NCBI GenBank assembly: GCA_947184155.2
Contig: CAMXCT020006312.1
Span: forward strand, 1-64,000
Reading direction: 5' to 3'
Length of the DNA stretch: 64,000 nt
From: Cladocopium goreaui
Taxonomy: Eukaryota; Sar; Dinophyceae; Suessiales; Symbiodiniaceae
Positions 37,001-47,000 of the stretch are shown piece by piece. A program made the position numbers and the translations under genes. Numbering within the stretch: position 1 is the first letter of the stretch; every line of letters starts with the position of its first letter. The notes beneath the pieces are model-generated. The model worked only from the letters and a program-made list of their open reading frames with translations, was not told where the DNA came from and did no database searches.

Positions 37001-40000
37001 CGAGCTGACTAGAATTTTCAGAAGGGACCTGGGCTCAGGATTCCAATTTTGGGTTTGGATGTGTGGGAACACGCCTACTATCTGAAGTACCAGAACAGAC
37101 GTGCGGATTACGCGTGGAAGCCTGGTTTCCAGCTTGGATGTCTATGTTTGAGGTTGATAAACCATGTTTCTTTTGGGGGATATAATAATAATGGGTATAT
37201 TTTAGTACCCAACTGAAATGTGTGGATTACAACATTTTATAACCAACCATTTTATGGTGATGTTTTATCGGATTTAAAACAACCAATATGGAGTTTGGGT
37301 TTGTTTGAACATGGGGACCAGCCCCCAAATAATGCAGTTTTAATTGGGGCAATGACAATACACCACTGAGTTATAGGGTTATCCTGATTGTCAGACAAGC
37401 CCATGTGTGTCTGATGGAATAACTTAACTTACCAAATATGATCAAATCTGTATTCATCAAACTTGGCCGGAAAACATAAAATGTGTTCATACTCAACATT
37501 ACTCGACAATACCATAGCATCTCGAAAATCCCTCTCCCACAGGGGAAATTTTCAGATCACTGCTGGGCCTGCTGGGGTTTTGGATGCGAGGTGAACGCAT
37601 TTTGGAACATCATCAACTGGAAGAAGGCGAGGATTTTTGGGGACTTCCCATCCTGGGGCCGAAGTGAAGAAGTTATGTTCTGTGCACGAACCCTCGCAAT
37701 CAGGTAGTTGAATGGTGACTCTCAGGCTTACTGTTTGGTCATCTTAACAAATATTAAAGCAGGAGTAGTATATACATAATTACACATTATATATATATAT
37801 ATTTATACAATATAATATCATCTCACATTATATTATATGTGTATCACGAAATGGTTTACATCTTTTTTGACAGCGGATGGCCATGGGGTTTCAACCCTGG
37901 TGACCTTTGACAGGTCAGCAGAAACTACGAGGAGTATGCCAAAAAAGGCCGGTGTGGCAATCGTTTTTTCCCTGCTGATTGATGGTTTGGAACTTATTTT
38001 TCCATGTATTGGGAATAATCATCCCAATCTGACTTTCATATGTTTCAGAGGGGTTGAAACCACCAATCAGATGATGATCTGTGACATGCGACATGACATG
38101 ATGACATGATATTTTTGGTGCGCCTTTTCCCGCAAAAAAATGGATCTGTTGCTGAAATCTCCGCGTCAATTGCCGAAGATATCTGTGGTGTAGCTATTCT
38201 TTCTGCTTCAGATCAATATTTTGGGATACACCAAATGTACCTTTTTTGCCAATGTACCTTCAGATATTCAATATCTGCGATATCGAAAACTTCTTGCTGG
38301 GTTCTCCTTATTTTGTCGCTGCGAAAATCGACCCGTTGGGTCCACATTGTGGATTAGGCAAGGCTGTACCACCGACACCCACTGGCAGCCAGAGCCCAAG
38401 GGTGGACCTGTAGGAGGGAGGGAAACCGGGGGAATATCATATGATGTCCAACTCAACAGCAACTTTCAGATTTCAACTTTTCAGGGTATCTATAGTATCT
38501 AGCCAATCTAGCGATAGACAGGGGAGGTATCAAAGGAAGGTATACTTCTGGGTGAATTATGAGTAATTATAGCGATCTCACCACAATGTCACCATTAAAT
38601 GATGATTGGGCGTTCTGAGGGGAACTACATGAACTTATGTGACTCTATTTGAGGCTAGTAAATTATTCAATCTAGCCAGATATTTGCAATGTTGCAAGGA
38701 TTCTGGGTGCGGCCAACTTGGTTATATTGGATCCAATGGTGCCCATAAACCCTGCTTGCACAGGAGCCAATGGTGGTGGTTCTTACATGTGTTTTTCCAA
38801 ATGCGCGGAAGAACAGGCCATGATTGCTTTCATGATGGGTAAACATTTGAAAGATCATTTCGTACTACAGCTTTGAAGAAAGACATTCGAAGGATGACCG
38901 AATGATGCAACTCACAAGTCTTGCTAGGGGGGTTATTAATCCTGGGGGACCACCTTTTTTTAAATTACATTTTTTTTGGGCAGAGGGGGTTGATTAATAC
39001 CGCGGGGATTATTAATCCTAACTTGACATTATTATGTTTGTATTTTTCACACTGGTGAGACCAAAACACAGATGTTTCACACCATGGCAATTTTTCTTTC
39101 GCTGCCTTGAGCATCCTTGACAACTGCGAAAGAAATGACTTGGTAAACCCAAGAATAGAATCCATCCAAACCATCCCCAATTTTGCCGGAAATGGGTATT
39201 ATATAACCATCGAAAATCGCGGGTTTACTCTTGGGTTTACCACATTGAGGGAATATACATACTATATATACAACGTCGTTAGCCTGGTTTACTGCTTCAA
39301 AAAAAAACTGTTGTTTGTGTGGCCAGGGACTGAGATAATCTGTGAACTAAAGTGGTCAATACCTAGAGAAAGCCCTGTTGACCTGGCTTATACACCCTCA
39401 TTCATACATATTTATTGGCTGTATTAAACACTATTTACAATTTTTACAATTTACATTTTGGTTATACCCTGTCACCGACCATGAGTTTTGAGTATCCTAA
39501 TTTCACTTGGATCATTGTTTGAATGGTTTCTCCTCCTTAAGTGTGTGTTTGTCCCATATACAGTATAATAGACATCTCAAGTGTTGCTGCACTTACCGAC
39601 ATGGAACTGAACTTTAGTTGGATCATCCACACAATTATATACTGTAATTACAATTTGAGTCGTGGTTGTGATACTCCCATTCTCCATTCTTGCTGGTCAC
39701 AATTTCACCAATGTTAGATAAGATCACTTCTTTCAGTCCAACTCCGATTTTCTTCATTTATACATACGTATTCATATATATACACCACTTTCCCATCATT
39801 GATTAGGATGATTTGAGAAGCTTGAGAAGAAAGTTACATCAAACCATGGTCTTTATCCCAAACAGTCCAGACCAACTATAGGTGTTTCCATGTTTTTCTC
39901 TACCAAGATTCTCCAAGTACCCATAAAGATTAGTAACAGTATGTTACACCAATGTTGTCATCAAGGTTAATCAGGGTTTAGGCACATCAGGGTTTAGAAA

Positions 40001-40188
40001 AACTATATACCCCATAGTAGTATTATATGGTACTTTTGAGTATTATCGATCATAGATAGGGTTAATGAGGCTCTATATATATATAGTTTTTCCCCAAAAT
40101 CCAGACACAGTATGGGCTCTTCAGTTTGTTTCGTCTATATAAACATATATCATATAGCAGGATATCCGTACATTATATATATACAGTA

Positions 40189-40219
<31 letters not shown>

Positions 40220-40358
40220 CATATCTATCTATCTATCTATATATATATACGTATATATATATACAGGTTGGATATCCATGTTTTATCCTCAAAATACATG
40301 CGTTTTTTTTTCCCCAAGCGCGGACGACCTTCTTCGGAATTTCCGCGGTGCTTCTTAG
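24971..40358 (+). CDS. Manganese-type superoxide dismutase, nine exons over 15.4 kb
   Basis: Exons: 24971-25050, 25407-25460, 25863-25933, 27000-27100, 27912 to about 27989, 31299-31402, 37039-37111, 37591-37628, 40319-40358. It dismutates superoxide to O2 and H2O2. All four metal ligands are visible: His in MRIHHQ then KHHATYV (exons 2/3), His in [11 protein letters not shown] (exon 4), Asp and His in [10 protein letters not shown] (exon 7). The GGGH before NHALFW and the Gln in STANQ (exon 6) are Mn-type rather than Fe-type markers. Residues 1-16 are hydrophobic and look like a signal or targeting sequence ahead of FTLPALPYE. Donors are GT, GC and GA. Eight of nine exons can be joined in phase. 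Exons 5 and 6 leave roughly 2-7 residues unaccounted for, so a microexon or unusual splice is likely. The introns carry many MITEs and the arrays at 31.9-35.7 kb. The C-terminal exon (ending NFRGAS, TAG) is the least certain. Confidence 0.88.
25194..25302. mobile_element. MITE-like family A, copy 3, in SOD intron 1
   Basis: Ends TACCCTCTGGCAAACTAGC and GTTGAATTACCGAAGGGTA (diverged). The interior CTATAAATTACCATTTTCAA is typical of family A. It fills nearly a third of the 356-bp intron. Confidence 0.75.
25407..25460 (+). CDS. SOD exon 2: [17 protein letters not shown]
   Basis: Follows GCGTAG|G and encodes [17 protein letters not shown] plus two bases of the next codon. It contains the first metal-ligand His. 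The donor is GC (GCACCT). Confidence 0.88.
25685..25797. mobile_element. MITE-like family C, copy 2, in SOD intron 2
   Basis: Ends TACCCTCTGGTAAATTTTC and GTTAATTTACTGGAGGGTA, with CTTCCAACCCCTGTCTGCCA inside. Its right end is 65 bp from the exon 3 acceptor. Confidence 0.8.
25863..25933 (+). CDS. SOD exon 3: [14 protein letters not shown]
   Basis: Acceptor GCTGAG|G. Encodes [19 protein letters not shown] and APAK. The phase-1 end precedes donor GTTGGA. Matches the KHHxxYV helix of Mn/Fe SODs. Confidence 0.88.
27000..27100 (+). CDS. SOD exon 4: [14 protein letters not shown]
   Basis: Acceptor TTGCAGCAG|G. Encodes [20 protein letters not shown] then [14 protein letters not shown] with the second ligand His. 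The GGGH pattern is Mn-type. The donor is GTCACT. Confidence 0.9.
27912..27989 (+). CDS. SOD exon 5: [16 protein letters not shown]
   Basis: Acceptor GGCGAG|G. Encodes [20 protein letters not shown] then DDRFGG, matching the GELxxAIxxxFGS region. The 3' limit is uncertain: GT donors follow GGT GGC or the next codon, and the frame stays open to about 28014. Confidence 0.75.
28155..28254. mobile_element. MITE-like family F, copy 1
   Basis: Left end TACCCTCCGGTAATCAAAG, right part GGGGATTTCCCAGCCATGTT then CGATTACTAGAGG. It shares GGGATTTCCCAGC with the copy at 51830. Confidence 0.55.
28448..28526. mobile_element. MITE-like family G, copy 5 (fragment)
   Basis: Contains ATTGGAGTTATGTTCACGAA and CTTAGCTATCGTTTGGGG, the right half of family G in one orientation. 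The left half is missing. Confidence 0.5.
28545..28644. mobile_element. MITE-like family C, copy 3 (inverted or diverged)
   Basis: Starts TCACCCTCTTTTCATTAACA, ends GTCTATGTCAGTTGGGGGTA. Interior words AACATAGACCCTG and CAGGGTCTATG form the inverted repeat. The centre is in the opposite orientation to other C copies. Confidence 0.6.
29013..29772. repeat. Inverted T-rich/A-rich element in SOD intron 5
   Basis: The left half (29040-29250) is T-rich with TTTTCTGTTTTTT words. The right half (29575-29735) is A-rich with AACAGGAAAAACACAGG words. The outer ends TTATGAGATTTTCTG and AAAAAATCTCATAA are inverted matches. Between them lies a direct repeat of TTGCGTTGGGGTCCTGTTT-like sequence (29370 and 29420). 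ORFs here are composition artefacts. Confidence 0.6.
30322..30434. mobile_element. MITE-like family A, copy 4 (decayed left end)
   Basis: The right end ATGTTAGTTTACCAGAGGGTA-type terminus is intact. The left end is decayed to CGACCCTAGG. The interior AATCAACTATAAATGGGCCA is typical. Confidence 0.65.
30757..30852. mobile_element. MITE-like family E, copy 3
   Basis: Ends CCCATAGGATCCATGTATGC and AGCACCATGGATCCTATGGG, a strong terminal inverted repeat. The centre is the same as copy 2. Confidence 0.8.
31133..31196. mobile_element. MITE-like family A, left-end fragment
   Basis: Begins TACCCTCTGGTTATTTAACA and continues GCCATGGAAAATGGCCCATA, then breaks into CATCATTCAAATGGG repeats. The right end is absent. 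It lies about 100 bp before SOD exon 6. Confidence 0.65.
31299..31402 (+). CDS. SOD exon 6: [10 protein letters not shown] and STANQ
   Basis: Acceptor CGCCAG|G. Encodes [20 protein letters not shown] then [13 protein letters not shown]. The Gln in TANQ is the Mn-type active-site glutamine. The best phase for joining exon 7 uses a GA donor (GATGGG) after CAGGAGCA. A GT donor at 31411 does not keep frame. Confidence 0.88.
31440..31620. repeat. AATAGTT-type low-complexity tract
   Basis: Tandem TTAATAG units with diverged neighbours, ending at a family B copy. Confidence 0.7.
31630..31731. mobile_element. MITE-like family B, copy 4
   Basis: Ends CTGGTTGGTGGTTTGGAAC and GTTGAAACCACCAACCAG, with CATCCCAACTGACTTTCATA inside. 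Confidence 0.8.
31985..32530. repeat. Three diverged tandem copies of a ~180-bp unit
   Basis: The anchor AATGTGCTTAATGATAGA occurs at 31999, 32181 and 32361 (spacings 182 and 180 bp). Each copy also carries GGGATAATCATGG-like, GGTTAGTTAGTAA-like and CATCCCATTAAC-like words. Confidence 0.75.
33677..33776. mobile_element. MITE-like family B, copy 5
   Basis: Ends CTGGTTGGTGGTTTCAAAC and GTTCAAACCACCAATCAG. The matching G to C change in both arms is compensatory. It abuts a family G copy. Confidence 0.8.
33779..33893. mobile_element. MITE-like family G, copy 3
   Basis: Left ATAAGTTGGTGCAAATAACT, right AAACCAACTTATCTATC, then GCCTCACATTGTAGG. It begins within 3 bp of the preceding family B element. 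Confidence 0.65.
33931..34055. mobile_element. MITE-like family A, copy 6
   Basis: Ends ACCCTCTGGTTATGACTAAC and GTTAGTCATAACCAGAGGGT form a nearly perfect terminal inverted repeat. Confidence 0.85.
34420..34531. mobile_element. MITE-like family A, copy 7
   Basis: Ends TACCCTCTGGTAAACTAAC and GTATGCTTACCAGAGGGTA. The centre is GTGGATTTACCCATTAAAAA. Confidence 0.85.
34797..35290. repeat. 12-bp minisatellite TCTGGCATATCT
   Basis: Tandem 12-mers alternate among TCTGGCATATCT, TCTGGCATTCTA and TCTGGCAGATGT variants. A 12-bp unit keeps frame, so the minus strand reads as tetrapeptides of MPED/MPDR type and two + strand frames are also open. I treat these ORFs as repeat artefacts within SOD intron 6. 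Confidence 0.9.
35291..35618. repeat. 40-bp minisatellite, about eight copies
   Basis: The unit is built from CGCGGATGGTCGCGGTTGAG followed by GTCCGGCAGGGAACACTGGG. It is GC-rich in an AT-rich intron. As 40 is not a multiple of 3, all minus-strand frames share one cyclic 40-residue peptide and stay open. Confidence 0.92.
35634..35742. repeat. Pure purine tract with GACGAG and GGAGCA triplets
   Basis: Starts as ACGAGG units and becomes GGAGGAGCA units. The + strand is almost entirely purine apart from sparse C. It follows the 40-bp array directly. Confidence 0.85.
35780..35860. repeat. AAT/AAC microsatellite
   Basis: AATAATAATCATAATC-type triplets ending in a TATA run. Confidence 0.85.
35967..36072. 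mobile_element. MITE-like family A, copy 8
   Basis: Left TACCCTCTGGTTATTTAACA, right TGTTAAATAACCAGATGGCA (two terminal changes). Confidence 0.75.
36273..36362. mobile_element. MITE-like family A, left fragment
   Basis: Starts TACCCTCTGGTTATGTCAAA, has the typical centre GTTGATTTACCCATTATCCA, and loses similarity before the expected right end. Confidence 0.65.
37039..37111 (+). CDS. SOD exon 7: [20 protein letters not shown]
   Basis: Acceptor GGGCTCAG|G. Contains the [10 protein letters not shown] signature with ligand Asp and His, then KYQNRRADY. The donor is GC (GCGTGG), phase 0. Confidence 0.92.
37591..37628 (+). CDS. SOD exon 8: [12 protein letters not shown]
   Basis: Acceptor GATGCGAG|G. 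Encodes [12 protein letters not shown] plus two bases, matching the conserved NW C-terminal helix. The proposed donor is GA (GAGGAT), chosen to keep phase with the last exon. Confidence 0.85.
37974..38070. mobile_element. MITE-like family B, copy 6
   Basis: Left CTGATTGATGGTTTGGAAC (one compensated change), right GTTGAAACCACCAATCAG. The centre is GGGAATAATCATCCCAATCT. Confidence 0.75.
40126..40266. repeat. TA-rich microsatellite with ATCT units
   Basis: ATATATAT runs interrupted by CTATCTATCTATCTA. It lies just upstream of the proposed last SOD exon. Confidence 0.8.
40319..40358 (+). CDS. Proposed terminal SOD exon
   Basis: After a T-rich tract and CCCCAAG, one base completes the codon from exon 8, then [12 protein letters not shown] and TAG at 40356-40358. 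The length after the NW motif is normal for SODs. Evidence is phase, acceptor and position only. The other frames of this GC-rich patch are also open. Confidence 0.5.
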
Positions 40359-41017
40359 GTGGCCACGCCGTGGAACTCTGAGCACGTCAGGGTGAAAACA
40401 TGCTGGGATTTCTTTAGATATATGTATATATAGAAAGATAAGTGTATATATATATATAAAGATATTACTGTATATATTTCTTAAGTAATATAAGTTGTCC
40501 CAGAAAGTCAGCTACACTTCCCTAAGCCTAACACTATGTCACTATGCATTGGTTTTGCCCCAAGGCAAAGATCATACTTAGACTTGGCAATTTTGTTAGT
40601 GGGAGACAGTCTGCATCCTTCCAGCAGAGGGTTTGCTTGACACTGCATTGACTGCATTTGTGTTCTTAAAAATTTAATATTGTACAATCCAGGTTTATTC
40701 TCACATCTGCCCATCATGTTTTATGAACCAGCCCCTCTTTACATGATTCTCGGAGAACCATTGATCTCATTGACAGTGACAAGCTGGTGTTTTTGTGTGA
40801 TTGAGTATTGTGTAATTTATATCTATTGAGTATTCGTGTGATTGAGTTGATGCTCTATGTATGGTAATGTATGGTATATGTTGGTTATTTTGGGAGTACA
40901 CGTTGATACATATATTCCATCATATTCCGTACATGGAGCACATGGATAGTGACGACTGGAATGTGCATCAACCTCAATCCTGACTGAGAAAGTAGCTGAC
41001 CCGGGTGGATAGCTCAG
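40359..41017. other. Spacer between SOD and the next gene model
   Basis: AT-rich with TA microsatellites. I see no exon. The start of the membrane-protein gene was not identified and could lie here. Confidence 0.4.
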
Positions 41018-44000
41018 ACGCCACCGGCATACTCGTGGGTGAGCTGGGCCTCAACGGGGGGCCATGTACAGCATGTCAGACACGAAGATCTGGCAGATGA
41101 TTTTGTCGGGTTGGCAGCTTAAGACCGATGGAACAAGGCATATCCAACGCATATCCAAGGCATACGAGGTTGTAATCCAGCTAATGATGCACTATGACAA
41201 TAGCAGGTTTGCAATTTGATTTGCACATCATTAATTATTCCAAAGAGGTGTGCTGCAGCTTCTTGTAGTTTGTTGTCATGTGATTATGTTGTCATCAAGC
41301 AGTTCAATCCTCAGGAAGTTTTCTTGACTGCTTGACCACCTTGAATTTTTGCATGTTTTTTTTAATACAAGAACAAAAACCATCTTGCACCCCATGTCAT
41401 GGAACCCAGCCTAGTTTTCAGAGCTCTGATCCCGAAGAACAGAGACGACAGCTGTTCAACCTGCTCATCTCCTGATAGTATTGAGCAGCTTCAGCCCACA
41501 AACTGAAAAACTTAGAGGGCGATCCAGGAAAATGTCGCAGGTTTCTTTGTCATGCAAACACGAGTGAATGTCATGTAAATTGTTATGTCTATATAATTCT
41601 ACGTTCAGATTATTATATTGTCATGCTAATATGCATTCGGGTACATACGGCAACGACATTTAAATATGTGGAGGGCGGGCGAAACCGTGAGGCCCCGGAG
41701 TTAGTAACACCAGTTCCATCCATGAATTTAAATGTCTGTGTAAACAAATTGCATTCCCTATGTCTAAATGGCCGGGCGGGCCAAGGAAAACATTCCCAGA
41801 GGTAGTCTAAAATACAATTTCGTATATTTAAAATTCCGTATATTATATATATATATTTACATGATTTTAAACATAGTTATCGTACAATATTATACAGAAG
41901 AGTATTTATAATAACATTATACACATACTATATATCATACTATCATATAATAAACCACGTCTTTTTGTGTCAGCCAATTTTCGAAGTGCCCTTGCAACGG
42001 GCTTGTGGGGCGTTCCTCGAAATCAGTGACGTGGATTTTCTGCTAGACCTAGTCGTGGTAAACCCAATAATAAACCATTCCAGTACATATAGTACATCCC
42101 AGACAGGGATATACCCCATATAATAAACCAAAATTGGGGATGGCGTATTATTGGGTTTGCCACCTTTACCAAGAATCCTCTCATGACAGGATCCTTGTGG
42201 CCATTTTGCGCCTCGCACAGATTTCGTTCTGAAGTCAGATGGATTTTTATTTCTTTTGGTTGATTCCCCACTTGCGCCCTACGTTTGGTGTTTGTAGTAA
42301 ATCATTGTGAAACCCTTTTTTCAATCATTTTTCCTGGTCAAGTTCATCAAAATCCCTAGGTGTGGTATCAGATTGCATGTGGAAGTCCATCCCCACATGG
42401 GCAGAAATGGACTCTCTTGTAGTCTAACCTGGCAATGGAAACTCTCCCATGAAAAAGTAGTAGATGATTGAGGCTCAAAAAATGTTATGTTCCCTTTTTG
42501 CAAGGATTTTGGGCTTGTTGCTGGCTTCCGAGACTTGTTCTGTTCCACTGACTTTGGCAGCGGCCCCCGTATTCAGGTGGTTCGGCGCCTGGCGGATGTG
42601 GGGCCAAAGCTGTTTCCTGGCGACTTGTGGTTCGGTCACCCTTTTGGAGGTGTAACATAAACCAGCAGATTGTCACTATAGAAACCAGCTTTTGGCCCGA
42701 AAGATACTTCTATACATATATATATATATATATATATTAAATATATATATAATATATTAAATATATATATATATATAATCTACTCCACTCACATAGAATA
42801 TGCGTTTTTCCAATTCTGCAGTTGAACTCGAACGCAACTCCACATAGAATATGCCCCCATTTCGTGCTCATTTGTTTTCTCCCCATTTGGCCTTCGCTCT
42901 GGAAGCCTTTGTACATCTCTATGCCGCCTGTTTCTGCTTTTTTTTCAAGCAGTTTTCACATACTAATTCAGTTCTCATGTCAGCTGCGCGGCCACCCAGG
43001 CAATCCTTGTATAGGTGGACCTGGTGCGAGCTTTAACCCAAAACCAAGACTGACAAAAATCAAAAACTGGCAGGGTCCCCAAATTGACCGATTTCTTATC
43101 ACTTTGTGTACTAAAAAGTACATTTTTTTCCTACCGCAAAGGGTACACCCCACGAATGGTGGAGATCCATGGGAAATGGTCTGGATTGGGCAAGTGCTGA
43201 TTCAATCCATTTTGGGAAACTAGGTTGCAAACATGAAAGAATTTGTATGTAAATAAATTGGAAAAGTGAAGAAATTGTATGGAAATGTGAAGGATTTATA
43301 GAGAAAATGAAGAAACACATATGGAAAAAGTGAAGAATTTGACTGAAAAGGAAAAATAATTTATATGGAAAAGAATCTGTATGGCAAAATATGGTAAATT
43401 GAAGAACTTGTATAGAAACGTGCAGAATTGTTATAGGAAAGTGGAGAATTTATATGGAAAAATCATGAATTTGTCTGGAAACATGAAAGAAGTTATATGG
43501 AAAAAATATGGAAAAGTGAAGAATTTGTATAGAAATGTGAAGGATTTATTAAGAAATATATATATATGGAAAAATGATGAATTTTACTGAACAAGAGAAA
43601 GAATTTGTATGGCAAAAATATGGAAAAGTGAAAAATTTGTATGGAAACGTGAAAGATTTATAAAGAAAAGTGAAGAATTTCTATGGAAAAATGACGAATT
43701 CGTCTGGAAAAGTGAAAGAATTTATATGGCCAACGATATTCTAAGTATAGGTTTTTTGACGTCAACTGTATTCTAAGTATCCTGTTTCAAGTTCAATTAT
43801 GGGGATGCCCTGGGAAGCCAAAATTTCAATTCCATATTCTATGTGTGTGGAGTATATTATATATATACACATAGATATAAATAGTAGATATCTATTTAAC
43901 CCAATTCTAACCTATATAAATGCATCTTTGTGCCTTTATTCTTATTTTATACTATTTATATCTATTTATCGATACTTTCTATAGTCATCATTCTTCCTCG

Positions 44001-47000
44001 GTGAATTCAGTATGGGTTTGGACCTACATGTCTTCAAATCTCCGAGCGCATGTGAGCGCTTGATGTTGAATTGATTTGCCTAAAAACTACCGAAATCCCA
44101 TAGAATTATTTGAAATAGTAGTAAAACCATGGGTGAATATGTAAAACCCATGGTTTTATTTGAATGTAAAACCCATGGCGTTCGGATTTTTTTAAATCTT
44201 AGTCAAACTCGTTGATTTTGGAATATGTTTCCTCTCCAACCAGGCCATCCTGGTGCTTCCGCCCAGGTTGGTCCAGGCATGAGCCGCGCGCTGCGAGTGG
44301 CGAGTCGTTTCACGCGACCAACGACCGATGAAATCGGCCGCTGGAAGATGTGCGACGCTGCCGGGACGGGGGCCGGGACGGGGGTTGCAGCTGATGCATC
44401 TAAATAGGCTTGGACATGATATGGGATATATATATATATCGGAAAATATGATTATATACCATTTTGTTGTTGGGAATGCCCTAATTTTCAGACAAACCCA
44501 AATGCTATCATTACTATTGTTATTATTATTATTGTCAACCAACAAGGATGGAGAGATTTTCCTGGTAATCACCAGTGACACTGACAGTTGGGTTCAGGTA
44601 TCAAGGTTTGACCTGCAATCTCTACTTTGGGATGATAGTGCCAGCTGACTCATGTGTTTGGGATAGGTTGAAGCTATGCCATGAGTCATTAATTGGTTGT
44701 TAAAGTTTTTCTTTGTTCCTATTCCCATTCAAGTTCAAGTTTTAGGAATCGATAATTTCTATGACCTTTATCATTTCTTCAATAAAGACACCATCGATGA
44801 TGAATGGTTGGCCATGAATGCATGACTCGGTAAACATGGCTTCGCTCCTCGTCAAATGGGCCTCTGATCTAAGCTCCACGAATCAAACAACGACGCAGCC
44901 ATGTAGTTGCTCTGCAAAATCTTGCGCTTTTTCGTGTGTCTGATGCTTTCCAAGATCTTGAAATTTGAATGGAACTTAGATTTAGATGGAACTTAATTTC
45001 CAAGATAAATGGACAGTTGAAATTGAGCTTGAATGAACTTTGTCAGTCAACTCGAAGCTCTCCAACTACCGCAGACTGTTAGTAACTGTTAGTATATCAT
45101 ATTCTCTCAACAATGATCTCATTCAGCAGAATCTTATTCCACAATATTTTCTTCCCCCCTTTTTTGGTTTCCCGGCCCGGCATCCTCCGTGGGCATCCAG
45201 CAGCAGCCGTGCACAATTTCTTCATCCCATGGACCGAGACCATGGTGCGAACGGAAGTCTTTCTGCATGATCCGCCATCGATGGATGAGTTGCCCACCAG
45301 CCAGGTGCCGGGCGATTGTTGTGGGCGTTGTGCGGGGTGCGGGTGGAAGTTGGTTACCCTCTGGTTATGTCAACAGTTTGCTATTGAAAATGGCTATTTA
45401 TAGTGGAATTTCCCATTAAAAATGGTGATTTTCCATACTTATGTTAGTTTACCAGAGGGTAATCCTTGGGTAAGGAATATATGTGTATATCAAGACAAGT
45501 ATATGTAGATAGATGTAGTGACCGCACCTCACACCAAGCGAAAAAAACACATACGATGGCTGGATATGTCAGTTCATGTAGTAAATCACCCCACATTAAT
45601 TAATGATTAATGATTAATGGCAGGTTGGTGGTTTGTTTGTTTTATTATTATTATTATTATTTTATCCCATATATTGGGAATTTCATCATCCCAGCTGATG
45701 TTCATATTTTTCAGAGGGGTAGGTATACCACCAACCAGTGATTAATGGTGATTACCTAGTTGATTTACCCATTAAAAAATGGTGATTTTCCATAGTTATG
45801 TTAGTTTACCAGAGGGTAATGATGATGAATGGTGATGAATTATTGACCGATCATTTTACCCTTCATGAATCAACATTCATTACTGTCATTCACCATCATC
45901 GACCATCATGTATCATCACTAAGCCTCAGCCTCATGAACCACTATTAACATCTATTAACCACCATTAACCGTCATTAGCAATTATTAACAATCATTAAGT
46001 ATCATTAACTATCACTAACCATTATTAACCATCATTAACCATCATTAATACCTACTCATTGTCAATTTCTTGGTTAATACCATTATTAACCATTATTAAC
46101 CATTATTAACTATTATTAACTATTATTAACCATTATAAACCATTATTAACCATCATTAACCATCATTGACCATCATTAACCATCATTAGCTACTATATAG
46201 TTCGTTCTTAAATCACCATCCCATTGTCAGCCTGCCACAGATTTTGCCCGTGATGCTGGTGGCCTCGCTGAGCCTGGTGCTGCTGCGGGCGGCGGTCTTG
46301 ACATATCAGCTGTTCACGGAGATGGACGACACAGGCCGAGGGAGAGGGGGGAAGGGGAGAATGGTATCAATTGGAATAATTATACATATGTATATATATA
46401 TACATAAAATTATACATATATGTATATATATATATATTATGGATATCTATCTATATATCTAAGATGAGTCTATCTATCTTGTCTTGTCTTGTCTTGTTTT
46501 GTCTCATTTTATCTCATTTTATCTCACCTCACCTCACCTCACCTCACCTCACCTCACCTCATCTCATCTCATCTCATCTCATCTCATCTATCTATCTATG
46601 GATATACATATATATGTTTGGCAATCAGATTGTTGATGCTTATATTGCAGCTACCAAGATTATCAAGGTGAAATAACATATAATTATATATATAGAAATG
46701 ATACTTAGGTGACTGTGTTCTTCTTGTAATCAATGGGCATGTATTGGAAATGACATGGGCAACAATATACCTTTTTTTTGATATATAATTGTGAGATCAA
46801 TAGTAGTGGTAGTAGGCAACGGGATTTACAGGCGGGAATGATAATCAATGGGATGTATCGATTTTTGCAAGTATAATATGTATACCTAAAGCTGTTATAT
46901 TTAGCACTGGGATCATTACTGTGATGATTGTATCAAAGGCGGAAATGGTTTTATTGTAATCATTATGACTACTAATTAACGTTGATGGATTACTAATCCT

